59,940 nt of DNA from an uncultured Lentisphaerota bacterium (lineage in GTDB: Bacteria > Verrucomicrobiota > Lentisphaeria > Victivallales > UBA1829). Positions 9,524-17,469 of this stretch are shown piece by piece. Location of the stretch: positions 1 through 59,940 of the forward strand of contig ONQZ01000008.1 in the NCBI GenBank assembly GCA_900320095.1, read 5' to 3'. Both the position numbers and the translations under genes were made by a program. The notes beneath the pieces were generated by a model that ran no database searches, was not told where the DNA came from, and was given only the letters and a program-made list of their open reading frames with translations. Position 1 is the first letter of the stretch; each line of letters begins with the position of its first letter.

Positions 9524-9551
9524 TCGAATTTATTATAGAATACAAATTCGA
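9524..9551. promoter_or_regulatory. Inverted repeat upstream of efflux promoter, candidate MarR operator
   Basis: Perfect 8-bp arms TCGAATTT/AAATTCGA (9524-9531, 9544-9551) flank a 12-nt AT-rich spacer immediately upstream of the -35 box. AT-rich dyads are typical MarR-family targets. The assignment is inferred from position. Confidence 0.4.
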
Positions 9552-9599
9552 AGGCAAAAAAAGAAAGAGGAACCGTTTTGGAACGGGAATGCCGCTTGA

Positions 9600-10586
9600 T
9601 TACGGCGCAAGAATTTCCGTCAGAGGCTCAAGCTCCAGCCCGGCGATGTACCGCCCGATGTCGGCGCCGGACAAAGCCGCACGGATCGCGTCGGCGCGGT
9701 GCGGACAGCCGGTCAGCAGGGCGGCGAGTTCGTCGCACGGAGCCGACCCGAAGAAATCGCCCCGGAACGCCGCCCGGCGGATGACGCCGGCATGCACGTC
9801 CAGATGCACGGTCACGGTCCCGCCGGGGAACCGCCGCGTGCGCTCGAACGAAAAGTCGGGGGATTCGCCGAAGTTCCACTCCCAGGAACGGTAGCGTTCG
9901 TCGGCGGTCCGTTCCGCCTCGCGTTTCCAGTTGTCCGGGATCGGAAGCGGCTCCTTCAGCCCGAATTGCCGGAGAAGCTCGCGTTCCATCGCCTGACGGA
10001 AAGTGTCGCGGTCCAAGTCGGGCATGAACTCGTACAGGTTCGCCACGCGCGCCCGGACGGACGCCACGCCCTTCGCCTCGATCTTCGCCCGGGGCGGCGT
10101 CAGGACCGCCGCCATCGCTTCGAAATCGACGTCGAACAGGAGCGTGCCGTGGAACAGGATGCGCCCGGCGTGGACGCATTTCGCGCTGCCGGAGACCTTA
10201 CGTCCGTTCACAAGGATGTCGTTGCGTCCGGAGAATTCCGCTTTCACGCCCAGCGCCCGCAGCGCGGACAGCACGGGCTCGGCGAACGGAGAGAAGTCGA
10301 TGTAACGCCTGTTCGCGTCCGTCTCGAACGCGAAGATGCTGTAATTGAGGTTGCCGAGATCGTGATAGACCGCGCCGCCGCCCGTCATGCGCCGCACGAC
10401 GGCAACGCCGTGTTCGCGGGCGTACGCGGAATCGAACTCGCGGCAGGCGTTCTGGTTGCGACCGACGATCACGGCGGGACGGTTCCGCCACAGCATCGCG
10501 AACGGCGCGTCCGCCTGCGCGGTCATGACCTCCTCCAGCGCCAGATTGTACGCCGGATCGGTCCGTTCGTTCCAGTAGTAATCCAT
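9600..10586 (-). CDS. lplA: Lipoate-protein ligase A family protein
   Basis: At 328 residues it is close to LplA. It activates lipoate (or octanoate) with ATP and attaches it to a Lys of lipoyl domains in 2-oxoacid dehydrogenases or the glycine cleavage H protein. Family hallmarks are present: WRNRPAVIVGRNQN, then RRMTGGGAVYHDLGNLNYS, then the active Lys in SGSAKCVHAGRILFHGTLL. A longer reading from a TTG at 10616 is possible. I prefer the ATG at 10586, which has GGAG seven nt upstream and opens with the family-typical MDYYW. It is the last gene of the TatD-UbiA-HNH operon. No lipoyl-domain enzyme lies nearby, so it presumably salvages lipoate for targets encoded elsewhere. Confidence 0.92.
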   Translation of the reverse strand: MDYYWNERTDPAYNLALEEVMTAQADAPFAMLWRNRPAVIVGRNQNACREFDSAYAREHGVAVVRRMTGGGAVYHDLGNLNYSIFAFETDANRRYIDFSPFAEPVLSALRALGVKAEFSGRNDILVNGRKVSGSAKCVHAGRILFHGTLLFDVDFEAMAAVLTPPRAKIEAKGVASVRARVANLYEFMPDLDRDTFRQAMERELLRQFGLKEPLPIPDNWKREAERTADERYRSWEWNFGESPDFSFERTRRFPGGTVTVHLDVHAGVIRRAAFRGDFFGSAPCDELAALLTGCPHRADAIRAALSGADIGRYIAGLELEPLTEILAP

Positions 10587-10612
10587 GACGCGCTCCGAAA
10601 TGCAGTGAAAAA

Positions 10613-11056
10613 TCAAATACCCTGTTCGGGATCGTCCGGGGCGTCCTTCCCGGGATCGTCCGGGGCGTCATCCGTGTCCCCGACAAGTTCGCGCATGAGG
10701 TCGTCCGGGAGTTCGATCTCCACGTCCGCGGCCTCGGGTCCCTGCGCGTCCATACAGCCGGGATCCTCGCGGTCGAGTTCGGTCAGGATCTCGTCGACGG
10801 GCATGGTGTATTTCTTGGCGTTGTTGCACGCCTTGCAGCAGGGCACGATGTTGCCCTTCGTGCTGTGTCCGCCGCGCGACAGCGGCACGATGTGGTCCAT
10901 GGTCAGCTCGGACGGCGGGAACTCCCCGCCGCAGTAATGGCAAATCCCCTTCTGGATCTGCGCCCGCCACCAGTTGGTGCGGCGGAGTTCGCGCGCCTTC
11001 GCGCGTTCCTTCGCGATCTGCGCGGGGTCGACCCGCATGTCGAACCACTCCTCCAT
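10613..11056 (-). CDS. HNH endonuclease-domain protein
   Basis: The protein is 147 residues long. The HNH fold lies at about residues 38-85: the first zinc Cys pair CHYC, then the catalytic stretch DHIVPLSRGG, then N-x-x-P-C-C-x-x-C-N carrying the second Cys pair. This is the McrA/HNH_5 type usually seen in free-standing HNH nucleases. The C-terminal 60 residues are acidic and include a short duplicated DDAPDDP-like motif. There is no methyltransferase or restriction partner nearby. It sits between a UbiA-family gene and lplA with tight spacing, so it is co-transcribed with housekeeping genes. A DNA repair or nicking role is possible but not shown. Confidence 0.85.
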   Translation of the reverse strand: MEEWFDMRVDPAQIAKERAKARELRRTNWWRAQIQKGICHYCGGEFPPSELTMDHIVPLSRGGHSTKGNIVPCCKACNNAKKYTMPVDEILTELDREDPGCMDAQGPEAADVEIELPDDLMRELVGDTDDAPDDPGKDAPDDPEQGI

Positions 11057-11071
11057 CGTCCGGAATCCACC

Positions 11072-12013
11072 TCAGGAACAGGAATATTTCTCCGCCAGCG
11101 CGGACCCCGCCAGGCACAGCAGGAGGATCACCGGCAGCACGACCAGGCCGCAGGACGCGGCGGCCGCGGCCTGCACGAGGAAGGCGGCGCGGAACGACAC
11201 GTGCACGGACATCTGGACGCGGGCGGGCGAGGCGCCGGTCCGGGAGACCTGGTACACCCACAGCGCGATCAGCAGATACACCGCGCACATCAGGATCGCC
11301 AGCAGGCCGAAGACCACCGGAAGCAGGGTCGTGGAATCGCGCAGGAGCTTGATCACGAAGATGAGCGGCACGATGGCGCAGCAGCACGCGCCCGCCAGCA
11401 TGGTGCGTCCGCCGGGGCGCACGATCTTCGACAGCGTCTCGGAGCGCGTGATCTCGTTGATGCCGCAGTAATAGAAAAACAGCCCGACGCCGTACAGCAC
11501 CAGCAGCAGGATGCGCCGGATGGAAATGTCGGGCACGATCAGGATGCCCAGCCCGAACGTCAGGTCGCGCATGACCGCCATCATCATGGACATGCGTTTC
11601 GGACGGTACTTGACGTAGAAATTGTACGTGTAGATGCTGATGAGCGCCACCAGCGTCACGAACGTGAAGCGCCACCCCAGGCACAACGCCGGCACGACCG
11701 CCGCCAGGAAGCACAGCTGCGCCGAATAGGACGCCGCGCGCGGGCTGATCACGCCGCGCGGCAGAGGCCGGTCGGGATGCTGCGTCAAGTCGATCTGGAT
11801 GTCCGCCAGGTCGTTCGTAATGATGCCGAACAGCGACATGGCGAACGAGATGAAGCAGACGGCGGCGATGGGAAAATATCCCCTGCCCTGCTGAAGCATG
11901 CCGCCCGCGATCAGGAATCCGACCAGCGGGTCGCCGGGGATGGTGAAAAGATGGGGCAGACGGACGAGCTGGAACCAGCCGCGGAGCGTTTCGTGTTTAT
12001 TGGAGTTTTTCAT
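11072..12013 (-). CDS. UbiA-superfamily membrane prenyltransferase
   Basis: This is a 313-residue protein with about eight to nine hydrophobic segments. The first Asp-rich motif of the UbiA family is intact at about residues 67-75 (NDLADIQID) and is followed by the characteristic RPLPRG. The second Asp-rich motif, normally in the loop after TM6, reads INEITRSETLSK and so is degenerate. Members transfer isoprenyl groups to aromatic or other acceptors in the cytoplasmic membrane; the acceptor here cannot be told. Its first 17 nt overlap the 3' end of tatD, showing translational coupling. No quinone biosynthesis gene is adjacent. Confidence 0.85.
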   Translation of the reverse strand: MKNSNKHETLRGWFQLVRLPHLFTIPGDPLVGFLIAGGMLQQGRGYFPIAAVCFISFAMSLFGIITNDLADIQIDLTQHPDRPLPRGVISPRAASYSAQLCFLAAVVPALCLGWRFTFVTLVALISIYTYNFYVKYRPKRMSMMMAVMRDLTFGLGILIVPDISIRRILLLVLYGVGLFFYYCGINEITRSETLSKIVRPGGRTMLAGACCCAIVPLIFVIKLLRDSTTLLPVVFGLLAILMCAVYLLIALWVYQVSRTGASPARVQMSVHVSFRAAFLVQAAAAASCGLVVLPVILLLCLAGSALAEKYSCS

Positions 12014-12827
12014 CTTCGGGGGGTATCCTGAAAAAACGTTTGGCGTTGGATGTCGTCAGGGTCACGGTCTTCTCCATGCTCCAGCCGCGCAGGGCGGCCA
12101 GGGCGCGGGCGGTCCACGGGAGGAATCCGGGGTGGTTCTTCTGTCCGCGGAACGGCACGGGCGCGAGGTACGGGGAATCGGTTTCGAGCAGGAGCCGGTC
12201 CTCGGGGTAGCGGAGGGCGAGCGCGCGGATGTTGTCCGCCTTCTTGAACGTCACCATGCCGCCGCATCCGAAGAACGCGCCGAGGGCGGCGAAGCGTTCG
12301 AGATCGGCGATGCTTCCGGCGAAGGAGTGGAGGACGAACTTGCCGCCGTCATGCGCGAAATCCGAAAGCAGTCTGTAGGCGTCGTCGTAGGCAAGCGTGC
12401 TGCCGTCGGCGTCGCGCGTGTGCACGATCGCGGGCCGGTCCAGGCGGAGCGCCAGCTCCAGAAATTCGCGGAACACCTTGAGCTGCGTGTCGCGCGTTTC
12501 GCGTTCGTAGTAGTAGTCCAGACCGATCTCGCCGACGGCGGCGAACCGGGGGGCATCGGCAAACGCTTCGAACTTCTCCGCTTCGCACGGATGCTTCACC
12601 ACGTCGAGCGCATGCAGTCCGGCGGCGAAGAACACGCGACCGAAATGCGACGCGAACTCCGCGGCGCGGCGGCTGGACTCGAAATCCGAGCCGCACAGCA
12701 GGAAACACGGCACCCCGGCCTCCTCCGCGCGCCGGTAGAACGCCGCCTCGTCGGGGCATCCGTCGTCGCCGAAGTGGGCATGGGTGTCAAAGAGTTCGAA
12801 GTCCTGTGGCATCCACTCCGGCTTCAT
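11997..12827 (-). CDS. tatD: TatD-family metal-dependent hydrolase (DNase)
   Basis: The protein is 276 residues, the usual TatD length. The amidohydrolase metal site is visible: FDTHAHF at the start, EIGLDYYYE in the middle, a VIH/THTRD-type His (IVHTRDADG), then LHSFAGS and the late Asp in LLLETDSPYLAPVPFRGQKN. TatD proteins are 3'-5' exonucleases acting on DNA or RNA in repair and turnover; YcfH-type paralogs have other substrates. It starts inside the end of the zinc-ribbon gene (4-nt overlap). Confidence 0.93.
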   Translation of the reverse strand: MKPEWMPQDFELFDTHAHFGDDGCPDEAAFYRRAEEAGVPCFLLCGSDFESSRRAAEFASHFGRVFFAAGLHALDVVKHPCEAEKFEAFADAPRFAAVGEIGLDYYYERETRDTQLKVFREFLELALRLDRPAIVHTRDADGSTLAYDDAYRLLSDFAHDGGKFVLHSFAGSIADLERFAALGAFFGCGGMVTFKKADNIRALALRYPEDRLLLETDSPYLAPVPFRGQKNHPGFLPWTARALAALRGWSMEKTVTLTTSNAKRFFRIPPEDEKLQ

Positions 12828-13117
12828 TTGTTTTTATTGCGGTTCTTCGCCTCGTTGCGTTCGAGTTTTTCCTCTTCCTCGAGGAATTCGTCGAATTCGT
12901 CGAACTCCTCGTCGTAGTCTCTGGAACGCTCGCCGAACGCGGAGTAATCGTCGTCGTCATCATCGTAGTCGTCGTACCCGTCGTTCTCCTCGTCGTCAGT
13001 GTCGCTGAGGATGTTCGACTGCGTCAGGACGGCACCGCATTCCGGGCAGCACCCGTCCTCGGCTTCCATCTGCTTTTCGTTGATCTCCGTATCGCAGTAG
13101 GGGCAGATCATGACCAT
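12824..13117 (-). CDS. Small zinc-ribbon protein with acidic tail
   Basis: A 97-residue protein with one zinc ribbon at residues 5-28 (CPYC then CPEC), followed by an extremely acidic, low-complexity stretch (Asp/Glu/Tyr runs, about residues 40-85) and a short basic end. There is no membrane segment. It is the first gene of the tatD-ubiA-HNH-lplA operon and overlaps tatD by 4 nt. The first ATG has AAGGAGA eight nt upstream. Similar zinc-ribbon plus acidic-tail proteins are usually annotated only as hypothetical; nucleic acid or protein binding is a guess. Confidence 0.8.
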   Translation of the reverse strand: MVMICPYCDTEINEKQMEAEDGCCPECGAVLTQSNILSDTDDEENDGYDDYDDDDDDYSAFGERSRDYDEEFDEFDEFLEEEEKLERNEAKNRNKNK

Positions 13118-13171
13118 AATACAGTCTCCTTCAATGGGGTTCTATGAAAGCGGTTCGGAAAAAACGCCCGT

Positions 13172-13200
13172 AATTTATACGCGGGTTTGCGTTTTGTCAA
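13172..13200 (-). promoter_or_regulatory. Promoter of the zinc-ribbon/tatD/ubiA/HNH/lplA operon
   Basis: On the minus strand, TTGACA (13195-13200) and TAAATT (13172-13177) are 17 nt apart in the gap after nifS. This separates the two transcription units. Confidence 0.75.
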
Positions 13201-13228
13201 ACCGGATTCGCCGTTTTTTTTCGTTTTT

Positions 13229-14416
13229 TCAGCGTTTCGCCACGAAATCCGCCCAGTACGGGGAGATCGCGCGGATCTTTTCGATGATGCCGGGCAGGAC
13301 CTCCACGACCGTGTCGACGTCCTCCTGCGTGTTGTAGCGGGAGAAGCTGAAGCGGATCGCGCCGTGCGCCGCGGTGTACGGCACGCCCATGGCGCGCATC
13401 ACGTGGGAAGGCTCCAGGCTTCCGGTCGTGCACGCGCTGCCGCTGGAGGCGCAGATGCCGTGGATGTCCATGTGCATCAGGATGGATTCGCCCTCGATGT
13501 ACTCGAACGACAGGTTGGTGGTGTTCGGCAGGCGGTGTTCCACGTCGCCGTTCACGCGGACGCTCGGGATGGCGGCGATCAGGCGGTTGTGCAGGTCGTC
13601 GCGGAGCTTGCGGACGTAGTTGTTCTCGGTCTCGAAGTTCGCCATGGCGAGCTCGGCGGCGACGCCCATGCCCACGATGTACGGCACGTTCTCCGTCCCG
13701 GCGCGGCGGCCGCGTTCCTGGTGCCCGCCGACGACGAACGGACGGAACCGCACGCCGCGGCGCACGTAGAGGGCGCCAATGCCCTTCGGGGCATGGAACT
13801 TATGGCCGGACACGCTGAGCATGTCGATATTCATATCGCGGAGCTTGAACGGGATCTTTCCGGCTGCCTGGACGGCGTCGGTATGGAAGAGCGCCCCGGC
13901 GCGGTGCGCCAGTTCGGCGAGGGCTTCCACCGGGTACAGGTTGCCGGTCTCGTTGTTCGCCCACATCACGGAGACGACCGCGGTCTGCTCGTCGATCATC
14001 TCGCGGGCGCGGTCCATGTCGAGGCGGCCGAGGCTGTCGACGGGGATCTTCACCACGGTGTAGCCGCGGCGTTCGAGGTCCTTGCCGAGGTTGAGGATGG
14101 CGGGGTGCTCGACCGTGGAGATCACGATCTTGCGGCGGCGGACCGGGCAGACGTCCAGCGCGCTCAGGATGGCGGCGTTGTCGCCCTCGGTCCCGCAGGA
14201 CGTGAAGATGATCTCGCTCGGGTCGGCGCCGAGGAACGCTGCGACCTTCGCGCGGCCTTCCTCGACCACCTTCGCCAGGCGGCCGCCGAACTTGTGGATG
14301 CTGGACGCGTTGCCGTAGTATTCGGAGAAATACGGCAGCATGGCGGCGACGGCCTCCGGCGCGGTGCGCGTGGTGGCGTTGTTGTCCAGGTAGATGACGC
14401 GTTCTTCGCCTTTCAT
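13229..14416 (-). CDS. nifS: Cysteine desulfurase, NifS type
   Basis: At 395 residues this is normal for a class I NifS/IscS enzyme. It is a PLP enzyme that removes sulfur from L-cysteine as a persulfide for Fe-S assembly. It begins IYLDNNATTRTAPEAV; the PLP Lys is in SVSGHKFHAPKGIGAL; and the catalytic Cys loop is SSGSACTTGSLEPSHV. It starts one nucleotide after the nifU stop and so is translationally coupled to it. NifS with three-domain NifU forms the general Fe-S assembly system in several anaerobes. No nitrogenase genes are present, so a housekeeping role (for PFOR and other Fe-S enzymes) is the better reading. Confidence 0.95.
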   Translation of the reverse strand: MKGEERVIYLDNNATTRTAPEAVAAMLPYFSEYYGNASSIHKFGGRLAKVVEEGRAKVAAFLGADPSEIIFTSCGTEGDNAAILSALDVCPVRRRKIVISTVEHPAILNLGKDLERRGYTVVKIPVDSLGRLDMDRAREMIDEQTAVVSVMWANNETGNLYPVEALAELAHRAGALFHTDAVQAAGKIPFKLRDMNIDMLSVSGHKFHAPKGIGALYVRRGVRFRPFVVGGHQERGRRAGTENVPYIVGMGVAAELAMANFETENNYVRKLRDDLHNRLIAAIPSVRVNGDVEHRLPNTTNLSFEYIEGESILMHMDIHGICASSGSACTTGSLEPSHVMRAMGVPYTAAHGAIRFSFSRYNTQEDVDTVVEVLPGIIEKIRAISPYWADFVAKR

Positions 14417-14417
14417 G

Positions 14418-15299
14418 TCACGCCTCCTCGACCACGAGCCGGTCGGACAGAAATTCGTGGAGCTTGCCCTGCACGAGTTTCCGCAGGGTCAGCTTGGAGT
14501 TCGGGCAGGTCGCGCAAACGCCGCGGAGGGAGACCTTCACGACGTCGCCGTCGAGGTCGATCAGCTCGATGCTGCCGCCGTCGCGCTCGAGCGCGGGCTT
14601 GATCTCCTTGTCGATCACTTCCTGCACCTTCAGCGCCTTCTTCACGGGCGACAGGGCGTCGAAGTCGACGGTCTGCGGCTTCTCGACCTCGGCGGGCGCA
14701 TGGACGGTGTTGTTCATCTCGTCGAGGATCTGCTGGATCTGGTCGAGGCAGGCGCCGCACGCGCCGCCGGCCTTGGTGTACTCGGTCACCTGGGCGACGG
14801 TCGTGAGGTGGTTCAGGCGGACGACCTTGCGTATCTTCGCGTCGGTCACGCCGAAGCACTTGCAGACGATGCGGCCCTCGTGGTCGTCCGGGTCATCGTT
14901 TTTCACCTCGGGGAGCGTGAGGCCGTGCTTCTTCGCGTATTCGCCGAGCGCCGCCTGAAGCGCCTCCATACCCATCACGGAGCAGTGCATCTTTTCTTCG
15001 GGAAGCTCGCCGAGACGGTCCACGATGTCGCGGTTGGTCACGCGCGCGGCCTCCTCGACGGTCATGCCGATTACGATCTCGGTCAGGATGGACGAGCTGG
15101 CGATGGCGCTGGCGCAGCCGAAGGTCTTGAACTTGGCATCCAGGATCTTATGCGTCTTCTCGTCGATCTTGAGGAATATTCTGAGGGCGTCGCCGCAGGT
15201 CATGTTGCCGACCTCGGCCTCCGCGTCGGCGTCGGCGATCTCGCCCACGTTCCGCGGGTTCAGGAAATAATCCATGACTTTGTTGTTATAATCCCACAT
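14418..15299 (-). CDS. nifU: Fe-S cluster assembly scaffold NifU (three-domain form)
   Basis: At 293 residues it has the complete NifU architecture. An IscU-like scaffold domain has its three Cys in NMTCGD, KTFGCASA and MHCSVMG. A central permanent [2Fe-2S] (BFD-like ferredoxin) domain has VCKCFGV and GGACGACLDQI. A C-terminal Nfu domain carries CATCPNSKLTL. It assembles Fe-S clusters with sulfur from the coupled NifS and passes them to apoproteins. It lies downstream of trpS with a 93-nt gap in which I saw no clear promoter, so it may be transcribed with the tRNA synthetase genes. Confidence 0.95.
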   Translation of the reverse strand: MWDYNNKVMDYFLNPRNVGEIADADAEAEVGNMTCGDALRIFLKIDEKTHKILDAKFKTFGCASAIASSSILTEIVIGMTVEEAARVTNRDIVDRLGELPEEKMHCSVMGMEALQAALGEYAKKHGLTLPEVKNDDPDDHEGRIVCKCFGVTDAKIRKVVRLNHLTTVAQVTEYTKAGGACGACLDQIQQILDEMNNTVHAPAEVEKPQTVDFDALSPVKKALKVQEVIDKEIKPALERDGGSIELIDLDGDVVKVSLRGVCATCPNSKLTLRKLVQGKLHEFLSDRLVVEEA

Positions 15300-15392
15300 C
15301 GGTACTCTCCTTTATGTTAAGCGGTCCGGTTCGGATTACCGTTTGACACCGGTTTCCGCCGTTTGTTCCATGGTTTCGTTCTTTCCGGCGCG

Positions 15393-16361
15393 TCAGCGGA
15401 GGCCGACTGCCTTGCGGACCTCGTCCATCGTGGCATGGGCAAGTTCGGAGGCGCGTTCGGCACCGCGCTTCAGGACAGCGTCGACGTAGCCCGGATCGGC
15501 GAGCAGTTCCTCGCGGCGCTTGCGCATCGGCGCGAAGAAATCCATGTACGCGTCGAACAGCGCGAGCTTGGCGTGGCCGTAGCCGTAGTTTCCGGCGCGG
15601 TAGCGCTCCGCCATCTCCGCCTGCTGTTCGGGCGTGGCGAAGAGCTTGTACAGCGCGAAGATCGTGCAGGTATCCGGGTCCTTCGGCTCCTCCAGCCCCT
15701 TGGAATCGGTCTGGATGCTCATGATCTTCTTCTTGATCGCCTTCGGTTCGCCGAAGATTTCAATCGTATTGTTGTAGCTCTTGGACATCTTCTGTCCGTC
15801 CGTGCCGGGCACCACCGCCACTTCGCCGCTGATGTACGGTTCCGGGATCGTCAGGACGTCGCCGTACTGCTGGTTGAACCGGATCGCGATGTCGCGCGTC
15901 ATTTCGAGGTGCTGCTTCTGGTCCTTGCCGACCGGAACGAGGTTCGCGTGGTAGAGCAGGATGTCGGCGGCCATGAGCACGGGATACGAGAACAGGCCAT
16001 TGTTGGGGGCGAATCCCTTCGCGATCTTGTCCTTGTAGCTGTGGGCGCGTTCGAGCAGGCCGACGCCCGTCTGGCAGTTCAGGATCCACATCAGCTCGCA
16101 CACCACGTTCACGTCCGACTGGCGGAAGAAGATGACCTTCTCCGGGTCGAGGCCGCAGGCGAGGAAGTCGACCGCCACGCCGCGGACGCGTTCGCGCAGT
16201 TCTTCCGGCTTCGGCTGGACGGTCAGCGAATGCAGGTCGGCGATAAAGACGACCGCGTCGTCGCATTCCTCCTGAAGGCGCACGGTCGAGCGGATCGCCC
16301 CGAAATAATTCCCAATATGGAGGATCCCGGAGGGCTGGATCCCGGTCAAAACTCGTTTCAT
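15393..16361 (-). CDS. trpS: Tryptophanyl-tRNA synthetase
   Basis: The protein is 322 residues, typical of a bacterial class I TrpRS. It charges tRNA-Trp in the cytoplasm. The HIGH-type motif is in GIQPSGILHIGNYFGAI at the very N-terminus and the KMSKS motif is in DGQKMSKSYNNTIEIFG. A reading frame extends upstream to a GTG at 16394. I chose the ATG at 16361 because MKRVLTG is the family-standard start and a purine-rich stretch precedes it. The gene follows the zinc-ribbon coiled-coil gene by 40 nt and precedes nifU. Confidence 0.95.
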   Translation of the reverse strand: MKRVLTGIQPSGILHIGNYFGAIRSTVRLQEECDDAVVFIADLHSLTVQPKPEELRERVRGVAVDFLACGLDPEKVIFFRQSDVNVVCELMWILNCQTGVGLLERAHSYKDKIAKGFAPNNGLFSYPVLMAADILLYHANLVPVGKDQKQHLEMTRDIAIRFNQQYGDVLTIPEPYISGEVAVVPGTDGQKMSKSYNNTIEIFGEPKAIKKKIMSIQTDSKGLEEPKDPDTCTIFALYKLFATPEQQAEMAERYRAGNYGYGHAKLALFDAYMDFFAPMRKRREELLADPGYVDAVLKRGAERASELAHATMDEVRKAVGLR

Positions 16362-16401
16362 GTTCGTAGTCTTTCTTTCTGTGCCGTTCGGCACGATATG
16401 G

Positions 16402-17439
16402 TCATAAGCCGCCGCCGGAAGATTCGGTTTCCGGCGAGGGAAGGTTTTCGGATTTTAAGGTATCGGCGGACGGCGCGGAGACGGCCTCCGTGCGGGCGGG
16501 GGCTGCCATATACGTACATTCCGGGAGTCTCTTCAACCTAGTGCGGACGCGCCGCAATTCGGACTCCTTCACGAAAAGGAGCAGAATCAAAATGACGATG
16601 AGCGCAACGAGGCCGATCAGGATGCGTTTCTGGATGCGCACGGTGCGCGACAGCGTGTTGTTCTGGCGGAGCAGCTTCGCGCTGTACGGGATGGAGACGG
16701 ACGACGAGGTATGGTCGACGTCCTGGTCTCCGCCAAGAGAGGCGCTGAGCTCTTTTTTCAGTTCTTCCAGCGCGGCGCGCGTCCTGTTCATCGCCTCGGT
16801 TTTCCTGTCGATCTCGGCGGCACGGGCGTCAAGCGACGCCTTGCGCGCGGCCATTTCCTTTTCCAGGTCGGCGCGCCGCACGTCGATGATGCTTTTCTGT
16901 TTCAAATACGAGGCGCGCTCCGCGTCGGTTTTCTCGATCCCGGTGCGCAGGAACTCCTTTTCAGAGATGATCTCGTCGAGCTTCTTGTTCAGGTACTTTT
17001 CGCGGGTGTCGAGCTCGGCGGCGCGCTCGTCGAGCGCGGCTTTGCGGCTTGCGATCTCCGCCTGGATCCGGGCGTATTCGTCGTCCTCGTCGTACACGTC
17101 GAGCGGAGCCAGCGCGTCATCGTCGTCCGGGGCCTCCACGTTCAGGGTCGAACCGGTCGCCGTACGGGTGCGTTCCGGCTCGTCGCGCCGGGCTTCGGGC
17201 GTCGCGATCCTGCTGGCGTCGGTGGCGGCGAGCACGGAGGCGAAATCGCCGAATCCGACGTTCACGGTCTTCGCGATCTTCAGGTGCGTATTGGTCGCCG
17301 TATCGGTGGGGGACGGCTGCCCGTCGGCAGGCACGGCGGGCGTGCCTTTCCGCATGACCCAGCCGCAGTTCGGGCAAAGGTATTCTCCCCCGCCTTCCGG
17401 CAAGGAGTCCACGAGAAATCCGCATTGTTCGCATTTCAT
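16402..17439 (-). CDS. Zinc-ribbon, coiled-coil, single-pass membrane protein
   Basis: A 345-residue hypothetical protein. A zinc ribbon occupies residues 3-27 (CEQC then CPNC), followed by a low-complexity linker, a long heptad-rich coiled coil at about residues 125-235 (Glu/Lys/Arg/Ala-rich), a single hydrophobic helix around 275-295 (LIGLVALIVILILLLFV), and a Ser/Pro tail that should be periplasmic. This cytoplasmic-ribbon and coiled-coil layout suggests a scaffold or sensor, but no function can be named. It lies 30 nt after ileS and 40 nt before trpS, so it is embedded in an aminoacyl-tRNA synthetase operon. Confidence 0.8.
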   Translation of the reverse strand: MKCEQCGFLVDSLPEGGGEYLCPNCGWVMRKGTPAVPADGQPSPTDTATNTHLKIAKTVNVGFGDFASVLAATDASRIATPEARRDEPERTRTATGSTLNVEAPDDDDALAPLDVYDEDDEYARIQAEIASRKAALDERAAELDTREKYLNKKLDEIISEKEFLRTGIEKTDAERASYLKQKSIIDVRRADLEKEMAARKASLDARAAEIDRKTEAMNRTRAALEELKKELSASLGGDQDVDHTSSSVSIPYSAKLLRQNNTLSRTVRIQKRILIGLVALIVILILLLFVKESELRRVRTRLKRLPECTYMAAPARTEAVSAPSADTLKSENLPSPETESSGGGL

Positions 17440-17469
17440 GGCAGATACCTCCGCAAACGGGGCCGGACG

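Noticed and set aside
5226..9599. A 1457-codon open frame on the plus strand opposite the efflux genes, and similar giant antisense frames opposite gene 1, ileS, PFOR and the SPFH/helicase pair
   Set aside because: They lie fully antisense to clear family members, have low-complexity His/Arg/Asp/Gly-rich translations and no domain signatures. They follow from codon bias in GC-rich genes (few stop codons in one antisense frame).
11072..12827. An ebo-type cluster, because a UbiA-family gene adjoins a TatD-family gene
   Set aside because: The TatD protein is a standard TatD DNase by its motifs, and the dehydroquinate-synthase-like, isomerase and phosphatase genes of ebo clusters are absent.
13229..15299. 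Nitrogen-fixation locus
   Set aside because: Only nifU and nifS are present; no nitrogenase or cofactor genes are visible. PFOR (nifJ) nearby is a general anaerobic enzyme.
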